Shown in pieces: positions 8,369-19,077 of a stretch of DNA of 64,000 nucleotides. Origin of the DNA: Propionibacteriaceae bacterium AM104-82. Lineage in GTDB: Bacteria; Actinomycetota; Actinomycetes; Propionibacteriales; Propionibacteriaceae. Position numbers and translations under genes: made by a program. A model generated the notes under the pieces. The model saw nothing but the letters and a program-made list of their open reading frames with translations. It did not search any database and was not told where the DNA came from. Location: contig JAQDQK010000016.1 of the NCBI GenBank assembly GCA_027658995.1, forward strand, positions 1-64,000, given 5' to 3'. Numbering within the stretch: position 1 is the first letter of the stretch; each line of letters begins with the position of its first letter.

Positions 8369-8707
8369 CTACAGCGACTGCGACGTCAGGTGCGAGTCGT
8401 CGCCCGTCAGCGCGGCGAGCCTGCGGCGCAGCCCGACGGCCTCATCGGCCCTGTTCTGGCGCTCGAGCGAGCGGATGAGCAGCAGCGTGACGAACTCGTT
8501 GGTCGGGTCCTGCTCAAGGATCGTGCGGGCCTCCGCCTCGGCCGGCCGCAGCGACGCGCGGTGGTAGTGCGCCCGCGCCAGGTACTCGCGCACATTCAGG
8601 TTGCGGGGGTCCTCCTCGAGGACGGTCGAGAACCGCTCGATCGCGGTCTTGTAGTCGCGCTCATCGAAGGCCTGAATGCCCATGTTGTAGGTCAGCAGGG
8701 TGGTCAC
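8369..8707 (-). CDS. tetratricopeptide repeat protein
   Basis: 112 aa. The GTG start at 8707 was chosen because AAGGAG lies six bases upstream; the open frame extends further but that part does not resemble the family. Two to three TPR helices-pairs are visible: MGIQAFDERDYKTAIERFSTVLEEDP, NVREYLARAHYHRASLRPAEAEARTILEQDP and FVTLLLIRSLERQNRADEAVGLRRRLA. TPRs mediate protein-protein contacts; the partner is not known. The gene is divergent from holA and ends in its own terminator. The protein is cytoplasmic, having no signal peptide. Confidence 0.8.
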   Translation of the reverse strand: MTTLLTYNMGIQAFDERDYKTAIERFSTVLEEDPRNLNVREYLARAHYHRASLRPAEAEARTILEQDPTNEFVTLLLIRSLERQNRADEAVGLRRRLAALTGDDSHLTSQSL

Positions 8708-8812
8708 CAGCGGCTCCTTTCGTCTCGTCCGTCTGGTGAAATGTTCAACTATCTCCCGGCGGGGATTATTCCCGGCTGGCTGAGCGTCGGTGGGCACTGG
8801 CAAGCTTGGCCC

Positions 8813-9775
8813 ATGTCATCGTTCGGCAGCACGCTCCTGATCACCGGCCCTGAGGCCTTCCTTGCGCAGCGTGCGGTCGCCCGGACCAGGTCTGCCGCGC
8901 TCAAGGAGCGTCCCGAGGCCGACGTCAATGAGATCACGGCGGCCGAACTCGAGGACACCATGCTGTCCGAGGTCGTCGGCGGCTCGCTGTTCTCCAGTGA
9001 CATCGTCGCCGTCATCGACGACGTCGGCGCCTGCCCGCCGGGCGTGGTTGACCAGTTGGTCGAGGTCGCGAAGAACCCGGGGGACGAACTCTGCCTGATC
9101 CTCGTCCACCACGGCGGCAACAAGGGCAAGGGGCTGATTGACAAGCTCAAGAAGGCCAAGGTGCCGACCGAGCCGGTCGCGGCGTTCAAGGCCTGGGAGT
9201 TGCCGAAGTTCGTGGCCGAGGAGGCCAAGCGCAACAGGATCCGGATCTCGCAGGACGCCGCGGGCGAACTCGTCTCGGCCGTCGGCAACGACCTGCGGGC
9301 GCTCGCCTCCGCGGTGGCGCAACTCGCCTCCGACTCCGACGGCGGGGAGATCGACGCGGGCCTGATCAAGCGCTACTTCGCGGGCCGGGCGGAGGTGACG
9401 TCCTTCGCCGTGGCCGACGCCGTCCTCGCGGGCAATGCGACCGTCGCGATGGAGCGGCTCAGGTGGGCGCTGTCGACGGGCGCGGCCCCGGTGCTGGTGA
9501 CCAGCGCGATGGCGGGCGCCTTCCGGGGGATGGGCAAGTACATCGACGCGCAGGGCTCGCGGATGAACAGCAACGACCTTGCGCGGCAGTTGGGGCTTCC
9601 CCCGTGGAAGATGAAGGACTACGCCCGCACGTCGAGGCTGTGGGGCCCCGGCTCCGTGGCGGGTGCCATCCAGTTGATCGCCGTCGGCGACGCGGAGGTC
9701 AAGGGCGCTGCGACCGACCCGGCCTTCGCGCTGGAGCGGATGGTGCTCGGGGTCCTCGCGCTCGCCCGACGCTGA
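8813..9775 (+). CDS. holA: DNA polymerase III delta subunit
   Basis: 320 aa from ATG 8813 (MSSFGSTLLITGPEAFLAQRAV). HolA is the clamp-loader subunit that opens the beta clamp. The N-terminal degenerate AAA+ region (LLITGPEAFL), the middle stretch EAKRNRIRISQDAAGELVSAVGNDLRALASAV and the C-terminal ALERMVLGVLALARR are typical of the family. Its length is normal. It lies beside rpsT and lepA, the usual actinobacterial arrangement. No clear Shine-Dalgarno precedes the start; CAAGCT six bases upstream might be a weak leaderless -10. Confidence 0.9.
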   Translation: MSSFGSTLLITGPEAFLAQRAVARTRSAALKERPEADVNEITAAELEDTMLSEVVGGSLFSSDIVAVIDDVGACPPGVVDQLVEVAKNPGDELCLILVHHGGNKGKGLIDKLKKAKVPTEPVAAFKAWELPKFVAEEAKRNRIRISQDAAGELVSAVGNDLRALASAVAQLASDSDGGEIDAGLIKRYFAGRAEVTSFAVADAVLAGNATVAMERLRWALSTGAAPVLVTSAMAGAFRGMGKYIDAQGSRMNSNDLARQLGLPPWKMKDYARTSRLWGPGSVAGAIQLIAVGDAEVKGAATDPAFALERMVLGVLALARR

Positions 9776-9816
9776 GCCTCAAACCCGTGAGCCTCAAAGC
9801 CCGGTCGAGGGTACGC

Positions 9817-9852
9817 AAAACAGCGCCTTGACGACCGAGGGCCAAGGCGCTG
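9817..9852 (-). terminator. terminator of rpsT (between convergent holA and rpsT)
   Basis: CAGCGCCTT (9821-9829) pairs perfectly with AAGGCGCTG (9844-9852). On the minus strand the stem is followed by TTTT, giving a classical Rho-independent terminator for rpsT, and on the plus strand it may also stop holA transcripts. Confidence 0.8.
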
Positions 9853-9877
9853 CTTGAAAAGCGCTACTGCGTCAGGC

Positions 9878-10138
9878 TCAGAGAGCCGCGACGGAGGTGG
9901 AGATGGCCGACTTGCGGTTGGCGGCCTGGTTCTTGTGGATGACGCCCTTGCTCACGGCCTTGTCCAGCGCGCGGTTGGCGACCTGGGCGGCCTCGGTGGC
10001 CTTGGCGGAGTCGCCAGCGGCGACGGCGTCGCGCACGGCGCGGACGTGGGTGCGCAGGCCGGACTTCACGGCCTTGTTGCGCTGGCGCGCGATCTCGTTG
10101 GTCTTGTTGCGCTTCTTCTGGGACTTGATGTTCGCCAC
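9878..10138 (-). CDS. rpsT: 30S ribosomal protein S20
   Basis: 86 aa, GTG start with AAAGAGG upstream. The sequence [20 protein letters not shown] is the characteristic S20 N-terminus, and the rest is Ala/Lys-rich helical repeats ([33 protein letters not shown]). It binds 16S rRNA in the small subunit early in assembly. It is transcribed alone and divergent from lepA, with a strong terminator just after the stop codon. Length matches the family. Confidence 0.97.
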   Translation of the reverse strand: MANIKSQKKRNKTNEIARQRNKAVKSGLRTHVRAVRDAVAAGDSAKATEAAQVANRALDKAVSKGVIHKNQAANRKSAISTSVAAL

Positions 10139-10302
10139 TGGGCAAGCCTCTTTTTATCTCAAGTTGGTTGACTCGGTCATGCGTTTGCACGCGACGATCC
10201 ACCTTACCTGAGACGGTGCTGACGCTCCAAATCTGCTGGTTAGCTCGCCCGGACAATACGTGAGAGACTTGGTGGTCGTCACCGCCGTCCACGAGGAAAT
10301 CG

Positions 10303-12135
<1,833 letters not shown>

Positions 12136-12152
12136 TGCTCAAGGAACCAGCC

Positions 12153-14639
12153 TCACGAGCGCCGCTTCGTCCGGGCGGTCGCGGGGGCCGTCCACGGATC
12201 CTCGGGCCAGGGGTGTTTGGGGTAGCGGCCGCGCATCTCCGAGCGGACCTGCTGGTAGGGGCCTGACCAGAAGGACGCGAGGTCTCCCGTGATCGCCAAC
12301 GGCCTTCCCGCGGGGGACAGCAGGTGGAAGACGACGTCGACGCGGCCGTCGACCAGCCTGGGGGACTGCGCCAGGCCGAACATCTCCTGAAGCTTCACCG
12401 CCACCACCACCGGGCCCTGCTCGTCGTGCGGCGGGTAGTCGAGCCGGATCCGGGAGCCGCTCGGCACCAGCAGGCGTTCCGGGGCCAACTCGTCGAGTCG
12501 GCCGGCCTCCGGCCAGGGCAGCAGCCTGCGCAGCGGAGCGGCCAGGTCGATGCCCGCCAGTCGACCCGAGCGGGCGGCCGCGGCGAGTTCGGGGCCGAGC
12601 CACTCGTCGAGCCGGGCCAGCAGCGCCTCGTCTGAGACGTCCGGCCACGGGTCGCCAAGGACGCGGTGCAGCAGCGCCAGCCTGCGCCGGAGCGCATCGG
12701 CGGTGGGGGAGAAGCCGATCAGGCCGAGCCCATGAGCCTCGACGTAGGCCCGCACGGCCTCCGGGCCGAGTTCGGAGGCTGGCACCGGCGTCGAGGACAG
12801 TTCGATCGCCCCCAGCGCGCTCACCCGGCGGGCGCGCAGCCGACCGTCGACAAGGTCGCCGCGCACCTCGTCCACCAGCAGGTGACCCGCCAGTCGCGCG
12901 GTCGCCTCGTCGATGGGCGCCCCCGAGCGGATCACCGCACCGGTGCCCGCGGCCGACGCCCCTCCCGCCCTGGTCACCTCTGCGACGGCGAGCCACTCGT
13001 GGCCCGCGAGGTCGGCCGGTGCCGCGGCGCGGGTCCCCGACGCGAGCAGGTAGGCGTCTCCCGCGCGCCTCGCGACGCGCTCGGGGTAGGCGAGCACGAC
13101 GGCGACGCCCGGCGCCGCCCCGGTCCCGGCGTGCGCCGGAACCAGGCGCTCAAGGCGCTCCACCTCTGAGGACCAGCGCCGCGACTCGGGCGAGCCGCCC
13201 CGTCGCAGCCGGGCGACCTCGCGCTGCAGGTCGCCCGAGACATCCATCTCGACGGCGGCCACCACCTCGGCCGCCGCGCGCGTGCCGGACAGCGGCCCGC
13301 TGTCGAGCAGCGCCCTCGCCCAGCGCGGGGCGGCAGGGATCTCCGCCAACCGTCGGCCCGTCGCGGTGATCCTGCCCTCTTCATCGACGGCGCCCAGCCA
13401 GCCGAGCACCGCCTCGTCGTCGGCGACCGGACCCGCGGGAAGGGGCGACGGTAGACGCAGGCCCTCGCCCCGCGGCGCTCCCCAAGCGGCCAGCGTCAAC
13501 AGCGCGCCCGTCAGGTCGGCCGTCTGCGACTCGGGCGTGATCTGCGACCGCAGGCCGAGGTAGGTCTGCTCGTCGAAGCAGCGCCACACCACGCCGGGGC
13601 CCTGGCGCGCGGCGCGGCCCGCCCGCTGATCCGCCGACGAGCGCGCCTCGCGCACCGTCACGAGGCCGGTCATCCCTCGGGCGGCATCGCGCCGCGGCTC
13701 CCGGGACAGGCCCGCGTCGACCACGACCCGCACACCGGCCACCGTCAGGGACGACTCGGCGAGGTTCGTGGTGACCACCACCCGCGGCATTCCGGACGGC
13801 GCCCGCCCGGCGATCGCCCGGTCCTGCTCCCGCGGAGACACCTGGCCGTGCAGTTCGAGCACCTCGGCGTCGAGGTCGGCGCGCAGACGCTCCGCCACTG
13901 TGCGCACCTCGCGCACGCCCGGCAGGAAGACCAGCACGTCGCCGTCGTCTGGGCGCTCCGCGAACGCCCGGGTCGCCACGGAAGCGACGTGGGCCAGGAA
14001 GTCGCGCGACACCCCGCGGGCATCCAGCGGCAGCGGCCCCGGCGCGTAGCGCGCCTCAAGCGGGTGCGTGACAGCAGGCACCCCGACGATCGGAGCGGGA
14101 GCGCCGTCGCCGCCCAGCAGCGCCGCGAAGCCCGCCGCGTCGGCGGTGGCCGACATCGCCACGACGGCCAGGTCGTCGCGCAGTTCGCGGACCTCCCCGA
14201 GCAGCCCCACCAGCAGGTCGGTGTCGAGCCCACGCTCGTGCACCTCGTCGAGGATCACGGCCCCGACGCCCTCCAGCGCCGGGTCGCGCAGCAGCCTCCG
14301 CAGCAGCACCCCTGGGGTCAGCATCTCGATCCGGGTGTCGCGCCCGACCCGCCGCTCGCCGCGCACCGTGAAGCCGGCGACCTCGCCGACCTCGGTGCCC
14401 GTCAGGGATGCCAACCGGCGTGCGGCGGCCCGCGCCGCGACCCTCCTCGGCTGCGTGACGAGCACCTTGCCCTCGACGACGCCCGCCACGACGGGTGGCG
14501 CGAGCGTCGTCTTTCCGGTTCCCGGCGGGGCCTCGACGACGGCGAGGCCGCGTCCCGCGACCGCGTTGCGCAGGTCGTCGGAGGCCGCGGCGAACGGCAG
14601 GCCGCAGCCGTCGGCCACCAGATCGGAGAGGGAACGCAC
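12153..14639 (-). CDS. hrpB: ATP-dependent helicase HrpB (DEAH family)
   Basis: 828 aa, GTG start. Motif I is APPGTGKTT, motif II is DEVHERGLDTDL, motif III is SATAD and motif VI is QRAGRAARQGPG, all within the first ~350 residues; the HrpB-specific C-terminal region ends WPEDPWTAPATARTKRRS, where the PWPEDP motif is diagnostic. It is a superfamily 2 DExH helicase of unsettled cellular role. It is convergent with lepA (17 bases between the stops) and separated from the ABC permease gene by 18 bases. Confidence 0.93.
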   Translation of the reverse strand: MRSLSDLVADGCGLPFAAASDDLRNAVAGRGLAVVEAPPGTGKTTLAPPVVAGVVEGKVLVTQPRRVAARAAARRLASLTGTEVGEVAGFTVRGERRVGRDTRIEMLTPGVLLRRLLRDPALEGVGAVILDEVHERGLDTDLLVGLLGEVRELRDDLAVVAMSATADAAGFAALLGGDGAPAPIVGVPAVTHPLEARYAPGPLPLDARGVSRDFLAHVASVATRAFAERPDDGDVLVFLPGVREVRTVAERLRADLDAEVLELHGQVSPREQDRAIAGRAPSGMPRVVVTTNLAESSLTVAGVRVVVDAGLSREPRRDAARGMTGLVTVREARSSADQRAGRAARQGPGVVWRCFDEQTYLGLRSQITPESQTADLTGALLTLAAWGAPRGEGLRLPSPLPAGPVADDEAVLGWLGAVDEEGRITATGRRLAEIPAAPRWARALLDSGPLSGTRAAAEVVAAVEMDVSGDLQREVARLRRGGSPESRRWSSEVERLERLVPAHAGTGAAPGVAVVLAYPERVARRAGDAYLLASGTRAAAPADLAGHEWLAVAEVTRAGGASAAGTGAVIRSGAPIDEATARLAGHLLVDEVRGDLVDGRLRARRVSALGAIELSSTPVPASELGPEAVRAYVEAHGLGLIGFSPTADALRRRLALLHRVLGDPWPDVSDEALLARLDEWLGPELAAAARSGRLAGIDLAAPLRRLLPWPEAGRLDELAPERLLVPSGSRIRLDYPPHDEQGPVVVAVKLQEMFGLAQSPRLVDGRVDVVFHLLSPAGRPLAITGDLASFWSGPYQQVRSEMRGRYPKHPWPEDPWTAPATARTKRRS

Positions 14640-14657
14640 CCGCCTAGTCTGCCGAAC

Positions 14658-15482
14658 TCAGCGCAGGCCGGAGGTGGTGAGGCCCTGCACCAGGTAGCGC
14701 TGCAGGAACAGGAACACGAACAGCATCGGAAGCACCGCGACGAGGGTGCCCATGAACAGTTCGGGGTAACGCACGCCCTGGCTTGTCATGAACTGGCTCA
14801 GCGCCACCTGGACGGTGCGGGTCGCGTCCCTGCCGACCAGGGTCGGCCACAGGAACGCGTTCCAGGAGCCGATCAGGATGATGGTGCCGACCGCCGCGAT
14901 GATGCCGCGCGAGTTGGGCACCACGATGCGCCAGAAACTCGTCCACGGGTTGCACCCGTCGATCAGCGACGCGTCCTCCAACTCGGTCGGGAAGTCCAGG
15001 AAGAACTGCCGGAACAGGTAGGTCGCGAAGGCGGAGAACATGCCGGGGATCACCAGGCCGCGGAACGTGTCGATCCAGCCGAGTTGGGCCGTGATGATGA
15101 ACATCGGCACGAACGTCGTCGCGGCGGGCACCATCAGCGTGAAGATCGTCAGCGCCAGCAGCGCCCGCGAGACCCGGTTGTCGTAGCGGGCAAGCGCGTA
15201 CCCGGCGAGCAGGCTGACGACGACGGTGCCGAGCGTCTGCAGGCCCGCCATGATGGCCGAGTTCGCCATCGCGCGGCCGATGCCGATGGAGTCGTTGGCA
15301 AGCAGCGAGGTCAGGTTGGTCAGGTTCACCTGGTCGGGCAGCCAGTTCCACTTCGCGGAGGTGATGTTGGCGTTGGTGGAGAACGCGTTGCGCACGATCA
15401 CGTACAGCGGGAGCAGGAAGAACAGCGCGAGCGCGATCGCGATGACGTAGCGAAGGCCCTGCGCGAGCCGGGAGGTCCTCAT
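14658..15482 (-). CDS. carbohydrate ABC transporter permease (MalG type)
   Basis: 274 aa with six membrane helices. The EAA-type loop that contacts the ATPase is visible as ELEDASLIDGCNPWTSFWRIVVPNSR. The start overlaps the preceding permease gene by four bases (ATGA). It is the second permease of a binding-protein-dependent sugar importer; the order in the operon is binding protein, permease, permease. No ATPase gene is present in the operon. The sugar is unknown; the nearby GH1 gene hints at beta-glucosides. Confidence 0.92.
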   Translation of the reverse strand: MRTSRLAQGLRYVIAIALALFFLLPLYVIVRNAFSTNANITSAKWNWLPDQVNLTNLTSLLANDSIGIGRAMANSAIMAGLQTLGTVVVSLLAGYALARYDNRVSRALLALTIFTLMVPAATTFVPMFIITAQLGWIDTFRGLVIPGMFSAFATYLFRQFFLDFPTELEDASLIDGCNPWTSFWRIVVPNSRGIIAAVGTIILIGSWNAFLWPTLVGRDATRTVQVALSQFMTSQGVRYPELFMGTLVAVLPMLFVFLFLQRYLVQGLTTSGLR

Positions 15483-16435
15483 GCCTTCTCACCCCGGTTC
15501 AGCACCCAGTTCTGCAGCACGCCGAACACGACGATGATCGAGGTCAGGATCATGGTGCCGGCGCCGCCGACGCCGAGGTCCTGCTGACCGCCGCCGAGCG
15601 CGATCAGGTACAGGTGCACCAGTGGCGGCCGGCCGTAGGGCGGGTAGTGGCCGATCGATCCGAGCATGTTGTAGAACTCGTCGAAGGCCTGGAACGCGTT
15701 GATCAGCAGCAGCATGATGACGGCGACGCTGGTGGCCTTGAGTTGGGGGAGCGTGATCCAGCGCAGCAGTCGCCACCCGGACGCGCCGTCGAGGGCGGCC
15801 GCCTCGTAGGTCTCGACGGGGATCTTGTTCAGGCCCGCGATGAACAAGATCATGTAGAAGCCGACCTGCAGCCACAGTCGCGCCGAGACCAGCGCGACCC
15901 AGTACAGGTTGTTGCCCCCGCCGAGCCAGTTGATCGGCTGCTCAAGGCCGAGCGAGCGCAGGAACGAGTTGAGCAGGCCGAAGCGGGCGCCGTTGAAGAA
16001 GCCGAAGCGCCAGATGATCGCCGCGATCACGTAACTGACCGCCGTCGGGATGAAGAACACCGATCGGAAGAACGCCCGCCCGATGGTGATCTTGTCCAGG
16101 AGCAGCGCCAGCCCGAGCGAGCAGACGTAGGTCAGCGGCACGATGAACACCGCGAACGCGATGAACACCACGAGGGAGTTCAGGAACAGCCGGTCCTGCA
16201 GCAGGTAGGCGTAGTTGCCGAAGCCGACGAACTTGGTGGGCGTGACGGTGTTGCGGGCCTCGAAGAAGGACAGCACCGCGCTCCACAGGATCGGGACGTA
16301 GACGAAGATCACCAGCCCGAGGAAGAACGGTGCCACGAAGCCCGCGAACCACAGGTTGCGGCCCTGCGTCCCGCGGATACGACGCCACAGCCCCCGGCGG
16401 TCCGAGGGCTGCGCGGGGGCTGCGGCGTCGCTCAT
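15479..16435 (-). CDS. sugar ABC transporter permease (MalF/UgpA type)
   Basis: 318 aa. A ~25-residue cytoplasmic N-terminus (DRRGLWRRIRG) precedes six membrane helices. The EAA loop reads VETYEAAALDGASGWRLLRWITLPQLK. Its ATG overlaps the stop of the binding-protein gene by one base (TGATG) and its end overlaps the next permease, so the three genes are translationally coupled. It forms the membrane channel with the MalG-type subunit. Confidence 0.92.
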   Translation of the reverse strand: MSDAAAPAQPSDRRGLWRRIRGTQGRNLWFAGFVAPFFLGLVIFVYVPILWSAVLSFFEARNTVTPTKFVGFGNYAYLLQDRLFLNSLVVFIAFAVFIVPLTYVCSLGLALLLDKITIGRAFFRSVFFIPTAVSYVIAAIIWRFGFFNGARFGLLNSFLRSLGLEQPINWLGGGNNLYWVALVSARLWLQVGFYMILFIAGLNKIPVETYEAAALDGASGWRLLRWITLPQLKATSVAVIMLLLINAFQAFDEFYNMLGSIGHYPPYGRPPLVHLYLIALGGGQQDLGVGGAGTMILTSIIVVFGVLQNWVLNRGEKA

Positions 16436-17745
16436 CAGCTAGCCAGCTTGGCCAGTTCGGTCTTGGCGGTCGCCTCGAATGCCGCGAACTCGGTCTTCGG
16501 GTCCTTGCCGTCCTTGATGACGTTGCTGACGGCCGCGTTGTACGCGTCGCCCATCGCGCCCGACCACATGATGTCGTTGGCGAAGCCGTTGTTCGACACG
16601 AAGTCGGCTGCGTCCTTACCTGGGCCGGCGGCCAACTTGTCCGCCTTGGCGACCAGCGCGGTCTTGGCGGGGATGTGGGTTCCGTAGGAGTTGGAGAAGT
16701 CGACCTGGTACTCGTCCTGGTCGATCCACAGCCACTTGACGAACTCCTTGGAGGCGTCGACGTTCTTGCCCTTCGCGGCCACACACGCGCCGAACGCGCC
16801 GAACGGCACCGCGGGACGACCACCCGCGCCGATCGCGGGGAATGGCAGCACGCCGACGTCGTCGCCCCACGCCTTCTGGATGTCGGGGAGCGACCACAGG
16901 CCGCCCCACTGCATCGCCGCCTCGCCGTTGACGAACGCCGCGCCGTCGTACCACTCCGCCGACGCCGCCTGCAGCAGGCCTGCCGACTTGTAGAAGTCGC
17001 GGTAGGCCGTCAGCGCGTTGTAGAAGTTGTCGTTGAGGAAGGCGACCGCGCTGCGGTCCTCGGTCAACTGCTCGTTGCCGGAGGCCCAGATCAGGATGGT
17101 GCCGAGCACGCCGAGGCCACCGTCGTTGCCGGCGAAGAAGCCGCCGATGTCGGCGGACTTGACCGCGTCGGCCACCTTGACGAGGTCCTCAAAGGTCTTC
17201 GGCGGCTCGACGCCCGCCTTCTGCAGCAGCGAGGGACGGTAGTAGAGCAACTGCATGTCGATGGTCTGCGGGATGCCGTGGACCTTGTCCTCGAACGTGA
17301 ACCGCTTCATGACGGCGGGGTTGAACTGGTCCTTGACCGGCGCGATGATGTCGGTCAGGTCGGCCAACTGGCCCGAGCGGATCATGTCGAGCGAGCCGCC
17401 CTGCTCGACCTCGAAGACGTCGGGGACGTCAGCGGTCAGCAGTTGCGCCGCGAGGATCGAGCCGTAGTCACCGGGGGTCCACTTCACCTCGACCTTGGCC
17501 GCGGTGTAGGCGGCGGCGTACTTCTCGACCGCCTCCTTGACGCCCGCCTCGCCGTACTCGTGGTACCACTGCTGGAGCGCAACGTCGCCGCCACCTGCGG
17601 GGGCTGACGCATTGGGGGAGGTTGCGCCGGAGGGGCCGGCCGGAGTGCCGGAGGCCAGCGGGTTGTTCGTGCCGCAGGCCGCCAGGGTCGCCGCGGCCGC
17701 CAGGCTGCCACCTGCAAGCAACAGGGATCGTCGGGAGATGTTCAT
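16435..17745 (-). CDS. sugar ABC transporter substrate-binding lipoprotein
   Basis: About 436 aa. The N-terminus MNISRRSLLLAGG has a twin-arginine motif and is followed by the lipobox LAAC, so it is probably a Tat-exported lipoprotein anchored at Cys near residue 25. The body is a family 1 extracellular sugar-binding protein (TADVPDVFEVEQGG, AMQWGGLWSLPDIQKAWGDDVGVLPFP). It delivers sugar to the two permeases encoded downstream. A GTG two codons upstream is an alternative start. A TGGCA-N4-TGCCA palindrome lies just upstream. Confidence 0.92.
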   Translation of the reverse strand: MNISRRSLLLAGGSLAAAATLAACGTNNPLASGTPAGPSGATSPNASAPAGGGDVALQQWYHEYGEAGVKEAVEKYAAAYTAAKVEVKWTPGDYGSILAAQLLTADVPDVFEVEQGGSLDMIRSGQLADLTDIIAPVKDQFNPAVMKRFTFEDKVHGIPQTIDMQLLYYRPSLLQKAGVEPPKTFEDLVKVADAVKSADIGGFFAGNDGGLGVLGTILIWASGNEQLTEDRSAVAFLNDNFYNALTAYRDFYKSAGLLQAASAEWYDGAAFVNGEAAMQWGGLWSLPDIQKAWGDDVGVLPFPAIGAGGRPAVPFGAFGACVAAKGKNVDASKEFVKWLWIDQDEYQVDFSNSYGTHIPAKTALVAKADKLAAGPGKDAADFVSNNGFANDIMWSGAMGDAYNAAVSNVIKDGKDPKTEFAAFEATAKTELAKLAS

Positions 17746-17755
17746 GGGCACACAT

Positions 17756-17769
17756 TGGCACGGATGCCA
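17756..17769 (-). promoter_or_regulatory. palindrome upstream of sugar importer operon
   Basis: TGGCA-N4-TGCCA is a perfect 5+5 inverted repeat 11 bases before the binding-protein start, inside the 70-base gap shared with divergent hemW. Its position suggests an operator for a sugar-responsive repressor; the regulator is not identified. Confidence 0.4.
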
Positions 17770-17803
17770 CCCGTTTGGGGGCGGTGGCCACCATTTTGGG
17801 CCC

Positions 17804-17809
17804 TAAGCT
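17804..17809 (+). promoter_or_regulatory. -10 box of leaderless hemW
   Basis: TAAGCT fits the actinobacterial TANNNT -10 and ends six bases before the GTG of hemW. No Shine-Dalgarno precedes the start, so the transcript probably begins at or beside the start codon. Confidence 0.5.
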
Positions 17810-17815
17810 GAACCG

Positions 17816-19000
17816 GTGGCCCAGCTCCCCGACGGCGATCCCGCCCCCCTCGACGGCTCCCTCCCCGACGCGGCGAGGGCATCGAGCGCGCCCCTGTCGA
17901 TCTACGTGCACGTGCCGTTCTGCCGGGTCCGCTGCGGATACTGCGACTTCAACACCTACACACCGGGCGAGGCGGGCGACGGGGCGTCGGCCTCGTATCT
18001 GACGGCGGTGCGCGCCGAACTCGACCTCGCGGCCCGCGAGGTCGGAGGCCGCAGCGTGCAGAGCGTCTTCTTCGGCGGCGGCACCCCCACCTGGCTCCCG
18101 GAGCCGGACCTTTCCGGCATCCTGGCCGCCATCGGGGAGCGCTTCGACCTGACGCCCGACGCGGAGGTCACCACCGAGGCCAACCCGGAGACGGTCACGC
18201 CGGAATACCTGTCGGCGCTGCGCGGCAACGGGTTCACGCGCATCTCGCTCGGCCTGCAGTCGGTGGTGCCGCACGTGCTGCGCGTCCTCGAGCGCGAACA
18301 CAGCCCACAGCGCGGCCTCGACGCAGCCCGGTGGGCGAGCGAGGCGGGCTTCGAGCACGTCAGCCTCGACCTGATCTACGGCACGCCGGGGGAGAGCCTC
18401 GACGACTGGCGCGCCAGCCTCGACGCCGTCACCAACACCCCCGTCGACCATGTCAGCGCCTACTCGCTGATCGTCGAGGAGGGCACCCGACTCGCGATGC
18501 AGGTGCGCCGCGGCACGGTGCCGATGCCAGACGACGACGACCTGGCCGACAAGTACCTCGCCGCAGAGGAGGCCCTCGCGGGGCTGGGCTTCGACAACTA
18601 CGAGGTGTCCAACTGGGCCCGCCCGGGCGGCGAGTGCAGGCACAACCTCGCCTACTGGAGGGGCGACGACTGGTGGGGGATCGGCCCCGGTGCCCACTCG
18701 CACGTCGGGGGCATCCGGTTCTGGAACCGCAAGCATCCCCGCAGCTACGCGCAGGCGCTCGCCGAGGGCAACTCGCCCGCGCTGGCCCGGGAGGTCCTCG
18801 ACGACGAGCAGCGCAGGGTCGAGCGGGTGCTGCTCGAGTTGCGGTTGCGCGAGGGGTTGCCGCTCGAGGTGCTGACGCCGACCGAGCGCGCCCGGCTCGC
18901 GTCGATGGGCGATCTGGTCGAGGTGTTCGGCGACCGGGTCAGGGTCGCGAGGGGCGCGAGGCTGCTCGCCGACGGCGTCATCCGTGAACTTCTCGATTAG
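17816..19000 (+). CDS. hemW: radical SAM heme chaperone HemW
   Basis: 394 aa, GTG start preceded by a TANNNT box. The radical SAM cluster motif CRVRCGYC (CxxxCxxC) lies near residue 40, followed by FFGGGTPTWL and the HemW-specific CRHNLAYWRG (HNxxYW), which separates HemW from coproporphyrinogen dehydrogenase HemN. It is a cytoplasmic heme-binding chaperone thought to deliver heme to respiratory enzymes. In the usual gene order it sits between lepA and hrcA; here about 23 kb of accessory genes lie between hemW and hrcA. Confidence 0.95.
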   Translation: MAQLPDGDPAPLDGSLPDAARASSAPLSIYVHVPFCRVRCGYCDFNTYTPGEAGDGASASYLTAVRAELDLAAREVGGRSVQSVFFGGGTPTWLPEPDLSGILAAIGERFDLTPDAEVTTEANPETVTPEYLSALRGNGFTRISLGLQSVVPHVLRVLEREHSPQRGLDAARWASEAGFEHVSLDLIYGTPGESLDDWRASLDAVTNTPVDHVSAYSLIVEEGTRLAMQVRRGTVPMPDDDDLADKYLAAEEALAGLGFDNYEVSNWARPGGECRHNLAYWRGDDWWGIGPGAHSHVGGIRFWNRKHPRSYAQALAEGNSPALAREVLDDEQRRVERVLLELRLREGLPLEVLTPTERARLASMGDLVEVFGDRVRVARGARLLADGVIRELLD

Positions 19001-19007
19001 GGACCTG

Positions 19008-19065
19008 CCTTGTCGAGTCGGGGTGGGCATCTATTAGCCTGTGAGGTGACCACCCCCGGACAAGG
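19008..19065 (+). promoter_or_regulatory. long inverted repeat between hemW and beta-glucosidase
   Basis: CCTTGTC/GACAAGG and CGGGGTGG/CCACCCCCG pair (one bulged C) to form a long stem around a 23-base loop. Its 3' arm reaches into the AAGGAAG Shine-Dalgarno of the GH1 gene. It could terminate hemW transcripts or mask the ribosome site. A TANNNT box (TAGCCT, 19035-19040) sits in the loop. Confidence 0.4.
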
Positions 19066-19077
19066 AAGCGGCACCAC

